A stretch of DNA of 6,683 nucleotides from a candidate division Zixibacteria bacterium DG_27 (GTDB lineage Bacteria; Zixibacteria; MSB-5A5; DG-27). Below are positions 5,331 to 6,683 of this stretch, piece by piece. Both the position numbers and the translations under genes were made by a program. Position 1 is the first letter of the stretch. Every line of letters starts with the position of its first letter. The DNA lies in contig LIZU01000067.1 of assembly GCA_001302725.1 (NCBI GenBank), forward strand, positions 1 to 6,683, given 5' to 3'. The notes beneath the pieces were generated by a model, which did no database searches, was not told the origin of the DNA, and worked only from the letters and a program-made list of their open reading frames with translations.

Positions 5331-5351
5331 ATTCCGTCTCCCGGAAGAGTT

Positions 5352-6683
5352 TTACTTCAACAGTATCATCCTTCTGGCGGTGGTGAAGTCTCCGGCCGTG
5401 AGCTTGTAGAAGTAGATGCCGGAGGGCTGGCCGGATGCTTCCCAGCTCACCTTCTTGATTCCCGGTTTTTCAATTCCGTCTGAAAGAGTAACCACCTTCT
5501 GTCCCAGGGGATTATAAACCTCCAAGGTCACCAGAGAGACCGTGGGTACCCGGAAACTTATGCTGGTGCTGCTGTTGAAGGGGTTGGGATAGTTCTGATG
5601 GAGCGCAAAACCGGTCGGGATGGGCGTCTCGTGTTCATCCTCAACTCCGGTGGAGACGTCAACTGTCGCAGTGTAAACGTCCTGATTCCCCTCCCGGGTA
5701 TCGGTCCAGACGGGATGGATGATATTGTCATAAGCCGTCAGCCCAATGTATTCTCCAAGAAGGCCGGCGGTAATAGTACCAGCAGTGGGATCGCAGGACT
5801 CAGTGGTGATCCTCATATTGGGAGAGAAGGTCTCGCCGCCGTCGGTCGACTTGGTGTAGTAGACATCCATCCAGAGGTTTCTGCCCTCGTCGTTACGCCT
5901 ATCGTAGAAGATGACGTGAATAACTCCCTGCTCGTCGACATAGAGCCAGGGATGGAACTGGTCACATTCGTTGCGGGGATCGTCGTCGTTAAGCCTGATG
6001 GCATCAGACCAGGTTTGCCCCCGGTCGGTGGAACGGGTGAAGAGGATGTTGGTGTCGTAATAAGGGTGCCTGTCCATGTAGGCGCAGTAGATGTTGCCGT
6101 GATGGGGGCCGCCGGTGATGTCGGCATCCATGGCCGGGAAGGCGAAAACCCAAATACCCCCGTTCAAATAATCTGAGGTCACAGTTGTGTAAGCCAGAAC
6201 CTGGTCGTCGCCGAAGGTCTGGCCTCCGTCGACGGACTTATCGAACCTTATCATCGGCACGTCGTACCAGAGCCAGGCAACGTAGACCTCCCCGTCGGCG
6301 CCCACCACCGGCACCGACCACTGTACTCCCGGGTCCTCGCTGATCAGAACGGGATCCTCGAAACGAGCCCCGCCGGTATAACGTGCGAGCCAGATCTGGG
6401 TGTAATACCCGTACCAGAAGCGGGTCCAGGAGACGTAGAGGTTGCCATCGAAGGCGCCACCAGTGCGGTCGCATGCCGCTAACTGTTTGTCCTCGAAAGC
6501 ATTTTCGACGCTGTCCACGACTGTGATCGGCTCCTCCCAGGTCACTCCACCATCGTAGGAAGGATAGATGAAGAGTCCGTTAGGCTCGTCGGTCGACTCG
6601 AAGGAGAGAATGCAGGCGTAGAAATTCCCGAACCGGTCGACGGTTATCCCGGGATCGGAGTGCCTGTAGTAGTACCAGGGATG
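5352..6683 (-). CDS. Secreted Asp-box beta-propeller protein with type IX-style sorting domain, N-terminus cut
   Basis: The frame is open from the right edge; 443 residues are visible. A GTG at 6545 is not the start, since 46 matching residues precede it and include the first Asp-box. Asp-box (BNR) motifs S-x-D-x-G-x-T-F/W are at 42-49, 150-157, 218-225 and 279-286 (window numbering). They are separated by aromatic blades with phrases such as VYVAW and FYDRRND, indicating a sialidase-fold beta-propeller. Residues 364-443 form a C-terminal sorting domain: NYPNPFN, LEVYNPLGQKV, QPSGIYFYKL and a basic hydrophobic end. Such domains send proteins through the type IX secretion system or attach them to the surface in FCB-group bacteria. 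The sialidase arginine triad cannot be identified, so enzymatic activity is not claimed; binding or adhesion is equally likely. No terminator directly follows the stop; the first is at 5016-4991. Confidence 0.85.
   Translation of the reverse strand, partial: HPWYYYRHSDPGITVDRFGNFYACILSFESTDEPNGLFIYPSYDGGVTWEEPITVVDSVENAFEDKQLAACDRTGGAFDGNLYVSWTRFWYGYYTQIWLARYTGGARFEDPVLISEDPGVQWSVPVVGADGEVYVAWLWYDVPMIRFDKSVDGGQTFGDDQVLAYTTVTSDYLNGGIWVFAFPAMDADITGGPHHGNIYCAYMDRHPYYDTNILFTRSTDRGQTWSDAIRLNDDDPRNECDQFHPWLYVDEQGVIHVIFYDRRNDEGRNLWMDVYYTKSTDGGETFSPNMRITTESCDPTAGTITAGLLGEYIGLTAYDNIIHPVWTDTREGNQDVYTATVDVSTGVEDEHETPIPTGFALHQNYPNPFNSSTSISFRVPTVSLVTLEVYNPLGQKVVTLSDGIEKPGIKKVSWEASGQPSGIYFYKLTAGDFTTARRMILLK

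Noticed and set aside
5316..5350. CTCTTC/GAAGAG inverted repeat as a terminator of the propeller gene
   Set aside because: The loop is about 22 bases and no T-run follows on the - strand.
5598..6176. 192-codon + strand open frame inside the propeller gene
   Set aside because: It is antisense to a clear Asp-box protein, and its Gly/Val-rich composition is that expected from the complement of the real codons.

Overview
The window holds six protein genes in two opposing blocks. Both edge genes are cut. It looks like a Gram-negative bacterium of the FCB group or a neighbouring candidate phylum (Zixibacteria- or KSB1-like). That is an inference from the mix of a type IV pilus secretin operon, a protein with a type IX-style C-terminal sorting domain carrying an N-Y-P-N-P-F motif, and an ECF sigma factor next to a DUF4097-type beta-solenoid and a bactofilin-like membrane protein. 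No rRNA or tRNA gene is present to confirm the taxon.

Left block, + strand: the 3' part of a PilP-like pilus gene (2-550) is followed after 15 bases by a short PilQ-type secretin gene (566-1855). These are the end of a pilMNOPQ-like operon. The pilQ stop codon lies inside an eight-unit, 7-bp degenerate tandem repeat (1851-1906), which fills half of the gap to the convergent block.

Middle block, - strand: an ECF sigma factor (4864-4298), a periplasmic DUF4097-like beta-solenoid protein (4284-3205) and a membrane protein with a bactofilin-like beta segment (3189-1954). The genes are only 7-15 bases apart and almost certainly form one operon. No anti-sigma factor is visible. The sigma gene starts with TTG, has a plausible sigma-70-type promoter, and has a 20-bp perfect inverted repeat overlapping its ribosome binding site.

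Right block, - strand: a secreted Asp-box (BNR-like) beta-propeller protein with a C-terminal sorting domain (6683-5352), cut by the right edge.

The 487-base gap between the propeller and sigma genes (4865-5351) is the most unusual part. On the - strand it carries a candidate promoter (5330-5300), a second block of 7-bp repeats, a 10-bp direct repeat at exactly 20-bp spacing, a 61-nt self-complementary domain flanked by 15-bp direct repeats, and a chain of overlapping, mutually exclusive hairpins ending in a convincing intrinsic terminator just upstream of the sigma promoter. This could be an attenuating leader of the sigma operon, an independent small RNA, or an intergenic repeat element. 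I recognise no known RNA family in it.
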